Origin: Chlamydomonas sphaeroides
Taxonomy: Eukaryota > Chlorophyta > Chlorophyceae > Chlamydomonadales > Chlamydomonadaceae
Length of the DNA: 64,000 nt
Assembly: GCA_001662425.1 (NCBI GenBank)
Contig: BDDC01000038.1
Coordinates: forward strand, 82,960 to 146,959
Direction: 5' to 3'
The translations under genes were made by a program, and so were the position numbers. The number at the start of each line of letters is the position of its first letter. The stretch's first letter is position 1. The notes under the pieces were generated by a model. The model had not been told where the DNA came from and searched no databases. It saw nothing but the letters and a program-made list of their open reading frames with translations. Of the stretch, positions 34,501 to 46,121 are shown piece after piece.

Positions 34501-37500
34501 CACCCATCGCTGCGGGCCGCAGCGATGGGTGCCAACGCCCGCGACGCCGCCGCCCCCCGGCCCCGGGTGTCGGACCTGGACGCGGAGACCTACTCAGCGG
34601 CGGTGCAGACACGAGCATTGCACGGCACGAACACACACGCCCTTCCTCCCCCACGCCTTTCCTCCCCGCCGTCCCCCGGCCCCAGGTGTCGGACCTGGAC
34701 GCGGAGACCTACTCCGCGGCGGTGCGGGTGGCGGCGCTGCAGCGGCGGAGGGACAACCTGGGGGCTGCGGTGGAGCAGATCAAGGTAGCGGAGGAGCAGG
34801 CGGCAAGCGGGGAGGTTGGCGGTGTGTCCGTGTTTGTGTGCTTTGGGGGTTCGGGAGACACTGCGGCGAGACAGGACCGCTAGGCCGGAGCCTGCGTGGC
34901 GGGTTGGTGGTGGAGCACAGACCGTGGCCCGGGATGGGCAGACCGATGCTCAGGATGGTCCTTCTGCCGGCTGCTCGGGCTCGTCAAGCACACGCAACGC
35001 GCCTCCTCCTTCCGCCCTCGGCCCGCAGACCCTGGAGGAGGTGGCGGCGGCCAAGGCCGCGCTGCCGCTGCTGCTGGAGGCGGGCGACTATGCGGGTGCG
35101 CGGCGGCGGCGGGCGGCGGGCGGGGCGCTGGCGCGGGCGCCTGCCGCCGGCCAGGGCCCAACGACCGGACAAAGACACTCGTCGCCTGCACGGCACCCGC
35201 GTGTTCACGGGGCGGAGCAGCAGCGCGTTGCTGTCCCAAAGCATGGGGTCCCTGGCAGCCGACTCGCTCGCCGCCCCGCCCACGTCTGCAACCTGGACGC
35301 GCAATGCGTCGCGCCGCTTCCACCCCGGCCCCGCCCTGGCTGACTGGTTCGCTGCTCCCTCGGTACCCTCCTACCCCCCCACCCCATGACCCCGCGGCCC
35401 AGGCGCCCTGGAGCTGCTGGACAACCTGTCGCACGCCTCGGGCGGACTGGTGGCGGCGGGCGTGGCGGCGCTGCGGTCGCTGCCGCCGCAGCTGGCGGAC
35501 GACAGGAGCATGGTGGGCGGGGGAGGAGGGGAAGCAGGCGGGCGGGCGAGGACGGTCTTTGCGGGCCTGATGCGGTGGGAGCTGCTGCGGTCGGCCTAGC
35601 CCGCGCACACGCGCACGCGGACGCACATCGCTCTGCTTCACCCATGCACGAACACACTGCTCCCTCCCCGGCCGCTCACCTCCGCCGCCTCCCAGGTGGA
35701 GGGCCTGCTGCAGTCCGAGATGCTGAGCGCCGCCATGTACACGGATGCGCACGTGGCGCTGGAGCGAGCCATCGCCGAGGTATGATGCCGTTGCATGTCG
35801 CTGCGTGAGATGTAGCCCTGCCCCACGCCCCGGCCCCCTGGCGCTGCTCAATGCCATACCCCTCGCCCCACGCCCTTGTTCGCGCCGCAGTCCTCCTCGG
35901 CCCTGGGCATGTCCTCCGGCTCCGCCCTCAGCCCCGCCGACTCCAACGGCGCGCTCCTCCCCGACGCAACCCCCTCCCCCGCCTCCGCCTCCACCCCCGG
36001 CCCGGGCCCCTCCGGCCCGTCCGGCGGCGCCTTCGGCCGCGCCTGGTCCGGCGCCTCCTCCGGCCTGGGCGCAGCCTCGGAGCTGGCGGCGGCGCGCGAG
36101 CAGCTGCACGACCGGCTGCTGCCCGTCGTACTGGGGCTGTACCGCTGCGAGCGGTTGGAGGCGGCGCTACGGCAGTTTACGGTCAACCGCTCGGCCGAGG
36201 TCAAGGCCATTGTGCGCGAGATCGTGGAGCGGCTGCTGCCGCTGCAGCTGCAGATGGCGGGCATCGATGTGGAGTTCGGCTACGGCGGCGGCGGCGGCAG
36301 GGGCCCCGGCGGCGGCGGCGGGAGCATGGACGAGGATGGCGGCGGCGGCGGCGGCGGGGCGGGGGAGATGCCGCTGGCGGAGAAGCTGGTGGTGCTGCCG
36401 CACCAGGGCTTCCTGCAGATCCTCATGGTCACCACCAGGTGCGATGTCAACTGTGCTCATGGAAGTCCACCCTGATGTGTGCACTTGGTACTCTTCATGA
36501 TTGTACTCCATAACGTCACCCATCATATGTGCCGGTGTATTACGTCAACATGAACGCCGCGCGGCAACCACCGGGTGGGGTCCCCAAGCCCATGCCGCAG
36601 ATGACTCCATGCACGCCGCACGCTGAACGCCGGCTGTCGTGTGTGCGTGGCGTGGCTGTGGGGCTGTGGGCGCCTGCCTCTTACGCCGCCGCGTGAGCCC
36701 GCTTCGCCCGCCCCCCCTCGACAGCTGAGCACGCGCCGAGGTCCGCGGCCGCCCCCTCGGGGCGCTGCGCGCACATACGCACCGGCTCACTTCACCGCAT
36801 TCGCTCTGCGCATGGCCAACGCGTTACCATACCCGGGGCGCGCTGTGCCGCGTATGGGGTCCCATTCCACTCAACACTGGAACACACGGCACACCGACAT
36901 GGTTCGCCAGCGCACAGCCGGCAGCGTTGCGCCGCGTTGTTGCCAACACGTGAACACACGCCCAGGGCCCACACCGCGGGGCGTGTCGCTCCCAACTCCC
37001 AAACCGAAACACACACGTTCCGCTCCTCCCCGCTCTCCACCCCCTCCCCCCCGCCCCCAGCATGACCGACGCCTACCTGGCCCACACCCAGCTGCTGGGC
37101 TCGCTGCTGGAGGACGTGCTGCGGGGGGCCAGGGCGCCGGCCGCCGCACTGGCGGCGCCGCGGCGGCTCATTGCGGCCACCGCGCAGGCGGTGGTGGACG
37201 TGGCGACGGGCCGGTGCGTCCGGCGGGGGCGGGAGGGGCAAGGAGCCCGAAGGGCTGCCGCCGGCGCGTGGCGCGGGAGCGCGGGGGGCTGCGGGCCCTG
37301 GGGTCTGTCGCGAGGCCCGGGGGCGCCCCCGTGGTAGCGCCGGCGAAGGGGCGGTGGGTCGGGTCGGTTTCCAAGGAAGCTTCCCCCCCCAAATACACCT
37401 TGTGTTGCGCGATTACTCGTTAGCTTAGAGCGTGCGCGCGCGCTGGCGGGTGCTGCCGCCTGCCTTCTACACCGACAACATCTACCGACGTCTTCACATA

Positions 37501-40500
37501 TCCGTATGCGGGTTGGGACGGGCCGGGATGTCTAACCTGCTCATGGCGGCGTTTGGGCTTCGCTCCCGCACTGGTGCACCGCTCTTGGCTGCATCCCTGC
37601 CTGCCTGTCGCACGGCTAATCTGCCAATCCCCCAGGGCGTCGTGTGTCGGGGATATGTTGATTATTACGAACACACCTAGTTCGCTTCTCCCTTGGTGCG
37701 CCCCCCGTTGCGTTCACACTTATGTAACACGGAATGCACTTACGTCATGCCCTTCCTGGGCCCGTGCCGCTCGCAGCTGGGCCAAACTCATGGCCGCGCG
37801 GAGCGAAGTGCACAGGTGTGTGTTCCAGTGTTAGGTAGAACAGAACCCTACACGCGGCACCGCACAGGTGTGTGTGCGGGCGCCGCGAGGCTGCGGGCCT
37901 GCGGTGACGGGCCGCGCAGGGCCGCGGGCGCAAGGTGATGAGCGTACCACCCAACCACCCAAACCACCCCACCACCCCACCCCACCCAACCACCCAAACC
38001 ACCCTCCGCCCCGCAGCGGGTCCCATGCTGTACGAGTGTCTCGCTCCGGCAGTGGCCTTGTCTTCTATGTGTGTACACATGCTGAACAAGCATGTTGTGA
38101 AGGCCTTCAGCAGCTGCAACTGACCCGCTGCCGAAGTCCCATGGCACATCCCTTACCCCCGCAGCCGGCTCAAGGTGTACGAGTTCCGGGCGCTGCTGGC
38201 CGCCTGCGAGGCCTTTGCCGCGCTGCCCGAGGCGCACGGCGCGCGGCCGGGGGCTGCGCTGCGGCCCACTCTGCAGGTGCGGAGAAGGCGGGGTCCAGGG
38301 GAGGTAGGGCGGAGGCGTGTGCGTGTATGCGGCGTGCCGCACTGCCCAGGGCGCATGATACAAGTTTTGGAGCGGCGCTGCGGCCCACGCTGCAGGTGCA
38401 TGGGGCCGGGCATAGGGAGGGCATGGCAAGGATTGATAGCGCTCGCACCAGAGGGCCAAGACACGGCAAGCGAGGGCGACGCGAGCGGAGGGCGCGTCAG
38501 GCCTGTGCGGGCTGCGCGGCGCTGCGGGCGGTGGTCCGGGTGGCGGCTTGGGGCTGCTTGGGATGCGGTGGGGTGCGGCGAGAAGCCCAGGACGTTGACA
38601 GGGCGAACAGGGCTGTCGCGCCTCGTCTGTCGGCCCGGGGCCGCGCCCTCGCCCGCACGGCCATGGCCCCTCGTGGCGCCGCCGCAACCCGGCAACCCTC
38701 CCCTCCACCCCGCAGGCGCTGTGTCGGGCCCACCTGGAGGCCACGCACTCGCGCTGCGCCATGCAGGTGCGTCGCTTTGCAGCATACAGACACTCATAGG
38801 ATCCATATGTGCTTTTATACAACGGCGTATCTCAAGTGTCATGCAAGGTAGGGGTCTGGAGGCCACCCACTCGCGCTGCGCCGTGCAGGTGCGGCGCCGA
38901 CTGATTATTGTTGTTGTCGGTATCGACCATTGTTGAGATCATCCCGAGCAGATGCAGCACCTGCCGACCTGCTGGAGGCGGAGCAGTGCCACTAACCCTT
39001 CCAACCCTCCCAACCGCGCCTCTCTGCACCTGCAGCTGCAGCACCTGCTGGAGGCGGAGCAGTGGGTGCCCGTGGCCGCACACGCTTCCTTCCAGGTGCC
39101 GTGGTTGGGCCGGGCCGGGCCGGGCAGGGGAGGGGAGGGCAGGGCAGGGTTCTGGTCCGGCGGCAAGGGCGCCGCCAGGGGGCCCTAGACTCAGCCACTT
39201 GCCGCCGGCACGTCAGCCACTACAGGTCACTGGTGCGCTATTGAGTGCCTCGCCTCACACTAACTGCCGCCCTCCCGCCGCCACCAAGCACAGGCCATTA
39301 TCAACCGCCTGGAGGGTCGCCAGCCAACGGAGCTAGCACCTGGCGGCGGCGCCGCCGCCGCGGCCAGCGGCGGCGCGCAGCTGCACCCGGGGGACGGCGA
39401 GCGGCCGACGGAAGGTGCGCCCCCATGGTCCCCATGCTCCTTGCCGCCCAGCCGCTCTCGTGCGCGCCGCGCACACGTCGTCGAACCGTCAACCGCCAAC
39501 CGCCAACCGCAGGCCTGCTGCAGCTCGGCGGGCGGCACTACTGGCCGGTCAACGCTTTACTCATGCTGCTGCGGCTGCTGGACGAGCACTACCTGGGCCT
39601 GCTGCCGTACGCCGCCAGCACGGCGCCGCCGGGCGCCGCCGCCGTCGCGGGGCGGGCGCTGGGCCTGGCCACGGCGGCGGGCGTCGGCGGCGGCGCGGCG
39701 GGCGCGGGCAGCGCTGCGCTTGCGACGCTGGGTCCAGATGTGGCGCAGCGGTGCCTGGAACTGATGCGCTCCTTCAACACGCTCACGTCGGGCCAGGTAC
39801 GGATACGGATACGGACATGTGTGCAGAGGCATACCGTACTTGGGCAGCAGGTGAACAGCAGACAGCGTAGGGATGCGTAGGCACCGGTATGCGTAGGCAG
39901 CGTAGTCTGCCTTCAACACGCCGGCGTCGCGGCAGGCGCCGCAGGGCAGCAGAGCCCCGCAGCAGCTGCAACCTCCCAGCCCGAAACGCCGCTGTGCCCA
40001 TTGCACCCCGCCTTCAACACCGTTGACGTCGGGGCTCACGCACGGCCACGCGGTGCCCCGTGCGCCGCCTGCCTCGCTGGAGCCCTCGGTCCCCACATCC
40101 GTGCGCAATGCGAGGTTCGCTGTGTCCACCGCCCCATGCCTCCTCCCTCCCCGGCCCCCTTGCCCTTCCTCCCCAGGTGCTAGGCGCCAACGCCATGCGC
40201 ACCGCCGGCCTCAAGTCCATATCCGCCAAGCACCTGGCGCTGGCGGCGCAGTCGCTGGCGGCGCTGCTGGCGGCGCTGCCGCTGCTGCAGGTGCGGCCTG
40301 CGCTGTGCGGTGCTCTGGCCCTGAACCTGAACCTGAACCTGAACCTGAACCTGAACCTGAACCTGAACCTGAACCTGAACCTGAACCTGACCCTCCCGGG
40401 CCTCCAGGCCCAGCTGGCGGGGGCGGTGCTGGACGCGCCGCGAAGGGCACTGCTCATGCCCGACTTCGGCCGCCTGGCTCAGGTGGGCATGATGGGTACA

Positions 40501-43500
40501 ATCCTACATGGATTCTATTCATGATGGACGACGTACAGACCTGCGACCAGCGCAGCCGGGTGGCAGTGGCTTGTGCGCCTCAACGCATGCGTCCATGTGG
40601 CGCGTACCCCTCCCTTGCTCTCGGAGGATTGCAGCTGCCTCGCTGCTCCCATGCTACATCCCCTCCCTGCGTGCCTGCCCCTGGCCCCGCAGGACCTCAA
40701 CACGCACGTGCAGGAGATCCACATGAAGCTGGTGTACATCATGCAGGAGCGCGTGCTGGCGTCGTGCGGGTACGTACGGCACACTCACACGGGTATATGT
40801 TGATTATTACGAACACACACACACATACTTATACTTACTTCTGAACACATATACTTATTTCTGAACACACACGGGTTCCGTTTTCACCTAACACTTGAAC
40901 ACACTGCGGGCTGCGGCTTGCCGTCGCGCATAGCCACACCTTCGATACACTGGTTGCCAGGTAACATTCGACGCGGTACGCGGGCTGGGCCGGGACTCGG
41001 GTTCTCACGGGCGGCTTGCGGTCGGGCTTCGTTATCCGCACTCGCACCTAACCGCATTCCTTCCCTGCACGGCCGACGTGCCACTCAACCCTTAGTTGTG
41101 CTGTGCCGCGTGTGGGGTCCCGTCTTCACCTAACACTTGAACACACACACACTCTGAACGCACACGTCCGTACGACGGGCAGTACGACGCGGCGGTCCCT
41201 CCCCTCCCCTCGCCAACGCCAAACGCCAAACGCCAAACGCCCACCACCCAAACGCCCCAACGCCGCTCCCCGCACGCAGGCAGGTGGCTGCCGAGGCCGA
41301 GGCCTGGCCCCGAGCCAGCACGGCGCAGTGCGCGCAGCAGGCCGCGCACCCGCTGCCCTCGGAGCCACTGCGCCTGCTGGCTCGGCAGCTGGGCACGCTG
41401 CGCTCCGTGCTGCAGCCCATCCTGCTGCCGGAGGAGGTGGCCTACATCTTCGGCCGCGTCGCCGCCGCCTGCAGCGAGACCCTCGCGGGCATGCTAGACT
41501 CGGNNNNNNNNNNNNNNNNNNNNNNNNNNNNNNNNNNNNNNNNNNNNNNNNNNNNNNNNNNNNNNNNNNNNNNNNNNNNNNNNNNNNNNNNNNNNNNNNN
41601 NNNNNNNNNNNNNNNNNNNNNNNNNNNNNNNNNNNNNNNNNNNNNNNNNNNNNNNNNNNNNNNNNNNNNNNNNNNNNNNNNNNNNNNNNNNNNNNNNNNN
41701 NNNNNNNNNNNNNNNNNNNNNNNNNNNNNNNNNNNNNNNNNNNNNNNNNNNNNNNNNNNNNNNNNNNNNNNNNNNNNNNNNNNNNNNNNNNNNNNNNNNN
41801 NNNNNNNNNNNNNNNNNNNNNNNNNNNNNNNNNNNNNNNNNNNNNNNNNNNNNNNNNNNNNNNNNNNNNNNNNNNNNNNNNNNNNNNNNNNNNNNNNNNN
41901 NNNNNNNNNNNNNNNNNNNNNNNNNNNNNNNNNNNNNNNNNNNNNNNNNNNNNNNNNNNNNNNNNNNNNNNNNNNNNNNNNNNNNNNNNNNNNNNNNNNN
42001 NNNNNNNNNNNNNNNNNNNAACGCGCTGTTCATGCTGCAGACGCTGGCGGCGCTGCCGCTGGACGCGGCTCGCGCCGCCAGCTACGTCACCCGGCTCACC
42101 ACCTTTTACACAAAGCACTACGGCCTGCTGCCACCGGATGCGCAGCTCCGACCCGCTGCGGCGGCAGCAGCAACAGCGGCGGCGCCGCCGCCGCCGCCGC
42201 CGCTGGTGGTGGCGCGGTCGGCGCCGGAGCCCGCATCGGCGCCGCCGCTGGTGGTGGCGCAGTCGGCGCCGGAGCCCGCATCGGCGCCGCCGCTGGCTTC
42301 GCCGCCGGAGGCGGCGGCGCCAACGGCGGCAGCCGCGGAGCCCGTGCCAGCGGCGGCGCCCGGTCGGGAGCCGTCGGCGGTGCTCGAGCCGCCGGCAGGG
42401 CCAGCGCTAGCAACAGAGCGGGAACCGGCTCCGGAGTCGGCGCCAGGGCCACAGCTGGACGGGTCCGGGCTGGTCTCTGCGGCGCCACCTCTGCACGAGG
42501 ATGGACCGCAGCCGCAGCCGCAGCCTCAGTCTGAGGTGTCGCCAGTGGCAGGCCCGGGGGACCTTGCGGCGTCTGTCATGGGGCTCGGGGAGGCGGGGCC
42601 GGCACCGGTGCCGGCGGCCGAGCTGCAGTCCGAACCCCCCACGCCGGCGGCAGTGCCGACGCAGCCGGAGGCGGACCTCGTACCCAGCCCACACCCGGAG
42701 CCGGCGGCGGCGGAAGCCGGGCCGGGGCCGGCGCTGCACCCGTACTTGGACTCGGGGCGCGACGCGGAAGCGGGGCCGGGGTCGGACCCGGGGCCAGCGC
42801 CGAAGCACCAGGTGGATGCGGAGGCGGACGCAGGGCCAGGGCCGGCCCCGGAGCCGGGATCAGGGCCGGCCGCAGAGGCGGAGCCTGGGCCGGAGCCGGG
42901 GGCGGGGGCGGACACCGAGCCGGACGTCGGGCCGGCAGCGGCGCCCGAGGCGCCTGGCGGGGGCATGGTGTCCGAGCCAGGCGCGGGGCCGGGGGCGGCG
43001 CTTGAGGCCGCGCAAGTGGAGGTGAGGAGGGAGGTGCAGCAGCCGGGCGAGGACGCGGCGCTGGAGGGGTCGGAGCGGGCGGTGGGCCGGACCCTGGAGG
43101 AGCCCGCAGCGGAGCTGGCGGCAGTGGAGCCGGGCCGCGCGGCAGAGGCCGAGGCCGAGCTGACGCCAGCGGAGGCGGAGCCGGGGCCGGAGGCGGAGGC
43201 CAAGCCGACGCCAGAAGCGGAGGCTGGGGCTAAGCTGACGTCAGCGGCGGAGGCTGAGGCTGAGCCGACGCCAGCGGCGGACGCTGAGGCCGAGCCGCTG
43301 CCGGCGGCGGACGCTGAGGCCGAGCCGACGCCAGCGGCGGACGCTGAGGCCAAGCCGACGCCAGCGGCGGACGCTGAGGCCGAGCCGATGCCAGCGGCGG
43401 ACGCTGAGGCCGAGCCGACGCCAGCGGCGGACGCTGAGGCCGAGCCGACGCCAGCGGCGGACGCTGAGGCCGAGCCAGCGCTAGCGGCGGACGCTGAGGC

Positions 43501-45076
43501 CGAGCCAGCGCTAGCGGCGGAGCCAGAGCCGGGGCCGGAGGCGGAGTGGCTAACAACCCCGGACGAGTTGTTACCGGCGGCGCAAACGGGATTACCGGCG
43601 GAGGCGGAAGCTGCGGCGGAGGCCGGCGCTGCGCTGGTGGCGCACACCCGGCCCTTGCCGGAGGTGGAGGCCGAGGCCGGACCCGAGCCAGCGCCGGCGG
43701 CGGCGGCGGAGCTAGAGGCGGAGGAGCAGCCACGAACGCGGCTGGAGCTGGAGCCGGAGGCGGCAGCGGCGCCCGGGTCTGCAGCGGAGGCCTTGGAGGC
43801 AGCCGTGCCTGAGCCCAGCCCAGGGCCGGCCCCCGGGCTGTGGGATGTGGAGTCGCGGATAGAGGCCGGGTCTGGGATGGGGCTAGAGCCGGCGGAGGTG
43901 GAGCCGCGGCCGGAGCCGGCGGAGGCGGCCGATGCGGAGCCGGCGGCGGACCTTTGGCCAGCGGCAGAGGCAGAGCCGGAGCAGGAGGCGGGCGCAGGGT
44001 TGGGGCCGGAGCCACAGGACCAGGAGCCCCAGGACCAGGAGCCGCAGGCCGCGCCGGAGCCGACAGCAGCAGCGGAGGCGGAGGCGAAAGCCGTCGAGCC
44101 GGAGGCGGAGTGCCAGGTGGGCGCAGGGGCTGTGGCGGGGCAGGAGCCCTGTGAGCTGGAGGCAGCAGCAGCGGCAGCCGAGCCGGAGGCAGCAGCAGCG
44201 GCAGCCGAGCCGGCGGGGGCGATGGAGACCGCGGCAGAGGAGGCGGAGGCTGGGGCATGGGCGGCGCCGCAGCCAGTGGCGACAGAGCCGGAGCCCGAGC
44301 TTACAACGGCAGCAGCGGTGGAGCCCGAGCCCGAGCTTACAACGGCGGAGGCGGAGGCCGAGGCAGGTGCTGGGATGGAGCCGGAGTGGGCGCCGGATTC
44401 AGGGGCCATCGAGGCGGCGCCACAGCCGGAGGCTGGGGCAGAGGCTGAGCCGGCACCGTGGCCTGTGCCCGGTGAGGGCCCATTGCTGCAGGAAGTGCCG
44501 GAGCTGGAGGCAGCGGCCGCGACGGATGAGGCGGCGGCGTTTGATGCGGAGGCGCTAGCGGAGGCGCTGCGACTCGGGCAAGAGGAGCAGGCGGGCTGGG
44601 AGGCGGGAGGTGAGGAGGCGCTGGAGCCTGCGCCGCAGCCGGGGTCTTTGCCAGAGGCGGAGGCGGCGACGGCATTCCAGGAGGAGCAGGCGGAGCCAGG
44701 ACCAGGGCCCGCGCCCCAGCCGGAGCAGGCTCTCGAGCTTAAGGAGGAGCCGGGGCTGGCGCCCGAGCCGGGGTCCTGGGCTGAGCCTGCGGACGCGGCA
44801 TCGCTAGTGGTGGCGCCGCCGTCACCGCCACCGCCACCGCCGCCGCCGGCCGGAGTGGACCTAGCCGACCTCCTCGGCGGCTGGCAGGACGACGCCGACG
44901 GCGTCGCCGCCGCCGATAGCAGCGCAGCGCACTCAGAGCTTGCGGCTCCGGCTCCGGCCCCGACCCAGGCGGCCACGTTCGTTGACCCTCTGGCGGGGCT
45001 GGAGTTTGCGGCGGGCCCGGGCAACGAGCAGCATGGTGGCGCAGCGGCGGCTTCCAGCGACTTGGACTTGCTGTAG
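31576..45076 (+). CDS. VPS54: VPS54, GARP complex subunit, with a very long Ala/Glu/Pro-rich C-terminal tail
   Basis: Exons: 31576-32226, 33193-33236, 33633-33714, 33900-34034, 34686-34784, 35029-35095, 35403-35512, 35696-35779, 35891-36438, 37061-37213, 38165-38276, 38716-38766, 39036-39095, 39294-39414, 39513-39796, 40177-40290, 40408-40482, 40693-40769, 41280 into the gap, and 42020-45076. All visible phases agree. VPS54 tethers endosome-derived vesicles at the trans-Golgi network with VPS51, VPS52 and VPS53. Plant-like VPS54 blocks are present: VVPPLFFNEDFSLSR (about 218), the coiled-coil part (VVESQLMVEIASRSRAIVNA), QEMLSAAMYTD-like QSEMLSAAMYTD, and the C-terminal domain (GLKSISAKHLALAAQSLAAL, DLNTHVQEIHMKLVYIMQER). 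Past the gap the frame runs on from FMLQTLAALPLD for over 1000 codons of mostly A, E and P without a stop, including nine 10-residue units of the EAEPTPAADA type. Ordinary VPS54 is about 1000 residues, so the tail nearly doubles it. Confidence 0.9.
32960..33015. repeat. 14-nt tandem repeat in VPS54 intron 1
   Basis: Four copies of CGTGCCTGGGTGGG lie in tandem inside the first intron of VPS54. Confidence 0.9.
36853..36893 (+). repeat. Minisatellite unit in VPS54 intron
   Basis: A unit with GGGGTCCCATTCCACTCAAC and ending CTGGAACACACGG lies in the intron 36439-37060, same orientation as the gene. Confidence 0.65.
37650..37680 (+). repeat. Minisatellite unit (TTGATTATTACG type) in VPS54 intron
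   Basis: ATATGTTGATTATTACGAAC followed by ACACC. It is identical in its core to the units at 18829, 40797 and 53930. Confidence 0.75.
37810..37858 (-). repeat. Minisatellite unit (reverse) in VPS54 intron
   Basis: On the minus strand this reads GGGTTCTGTTCTACCTAACA then CTGGAACACACACCTG. It closely matches the reverse unit at 16736. Confidence 0.7.
40321..40386. repeat. CTGAAC hexanucleotide array (11 copies) in VPS54 intron
   Basis: Eleven perfect CTGAAC copies fill much of the 117-bp intron between the exons at 40177-40290 and 40408-40482. Confidence 0.95.
40793..40905 (+). repeat. Minisatellite cluster, all unit types, in VPS54 intron
   Basis: Successive units: TTGATTATTACGAACACACA, a CTTACTTCTGAACACATA unit, a CTTATTTCTGAACACACACG unit, and GGGTTCCGTTTTCACCTAAC followed by ACTTGAACACAC. 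The order differs from the 18732 cluster. Confidence 0.85.
41105..41165 (+). repeat. Minisatellite cluster in VPS54 intron
   Basis: A unit with GGGGTCCCGTCTTCACCTAA then CACTTGAACACACACACAC, followed by a shorter unit ending CTGAACGCACACG. Confidence 0.8.
41504..42019. other. Assembly gap (516 N) inside VPS54
   Basis: The gap falls in the C-terminal VPS54 domain. The left exon stops with one base of an incomplete codon and the right side resumes in frame at AAC GCG CTG. The true length and number of hidden exons are unknown. Confidence 0.99.
43240..43520 (+). repeat. 30-bp coding tandem repeat in the VPS54 tail
   Basis: Nine in-frame units encode variants of EAEPTPAADA (the fourth and fifth residues vary among T, L, M, A and P). 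The repeat length is a multiple of three, so copy-number change keeps the frame. Confidence 0.9.
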
Positions 45077-46121
45077 CGACGGCGGTGGCGCAGGATGCGA
45101 GGGCAAGGCGGGCGGCTGGTCGCAGGCATGGCATGCCGCGTGCGCTTGTTCCGCCCTGGGCGGGCCTGCCCATGAGTATGCATGTCTGGCTCTAAAGATG
45201 TAGCGGCTCGGCTAGAGTGTTCGCGGCCTATCCGGGCCAGCACCTGTCCGGGCATGGACGGGCCTGAAGCAGCTGCAGCGGCTTGCGGCCCCCGGACCCG
45301 CGCCGCTTGCTGGCCTCGCCCTGTGGTACATCCCCCTTTGACAATAGAGCCAGCGTAGAAGATAGAGAAGGGTACACCCCCTTGGACCGCAGCCCTGCTG
45401 CAAGGGGCCGCAGGATAGCAGCCACCCGGCTTGGTTGCAAACATCGAGCGGGTTGTGCGGTCGTGTGTTGCTGGGCAGCGGTGTTGCTTGCGGACAGTGT
45501 TGCTGGCGGGGAGGGGTCACGCTGCCGGCAGCGGCGCTGGCGGTGGCCAGAGGGTAATAAGCAGGAGGCCTTGCGCGCTCGCAACGCCGGCGCCGTCAAG
45601 GCTCCAAAGCTCACAGGGCGCCAGGGTTGTGCACATCTACATTGGCCGTCCCCATTGGGCCGCGCGGTCCAGCTGGCGAAGACCGACAGCGCGCGGCGCC
45701 AACGCGTGGCACGCAGGCCTGTGTGTTGCTGACCCGGGGTCAAGGCTCCCCATCTGCGCCCCAACCCAACGCCGCCGGCGACCGTTGACACTGTGAGCAG
45801 CTCAGCGAGCAGCACAACCTTACATGCCAAGGAGCCACAACTGACGTCGCCGCAACTGTTGGCAACGGCACAGTCGCACTCCTCGTCGGGCTCGCCCGAC
45901 TGTCTCACCACCTCGTATTGCATGCCTCAACCTGACCAGCCCAGCCCGCTGCAACCTGCAAGCCCTGCCGAGGCGCCACCCTACACAGGCGGCTGTGAGA
46001 GCCCCCTACCTGCTGCGCATGCGGCCCAGGCCCGGAACACGCCGAGCGCACTGACCCCCCGTTGCGCACAACACCCTTACTGCACAAAGCAACACAAGTG
46101 CAACGCCAACCGCCGGCCATT
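45077..46121. other. Intergenic region (VPS54 / ankyrin-like pseudogene)
   Basis: Two genes end toward each other here. I see no exon, repeat array or RNA gene in this 1.0-kb stretch, only GC-driven open frames. Confidence 0.5.

Noticed and set aside
42526..45444. 972-codon minus-strand frame opposite the VPS54 tail
   Set aside because: It is the antisense mirror of a biased Ala/Glu/Pro coding repeat and has no independent features.
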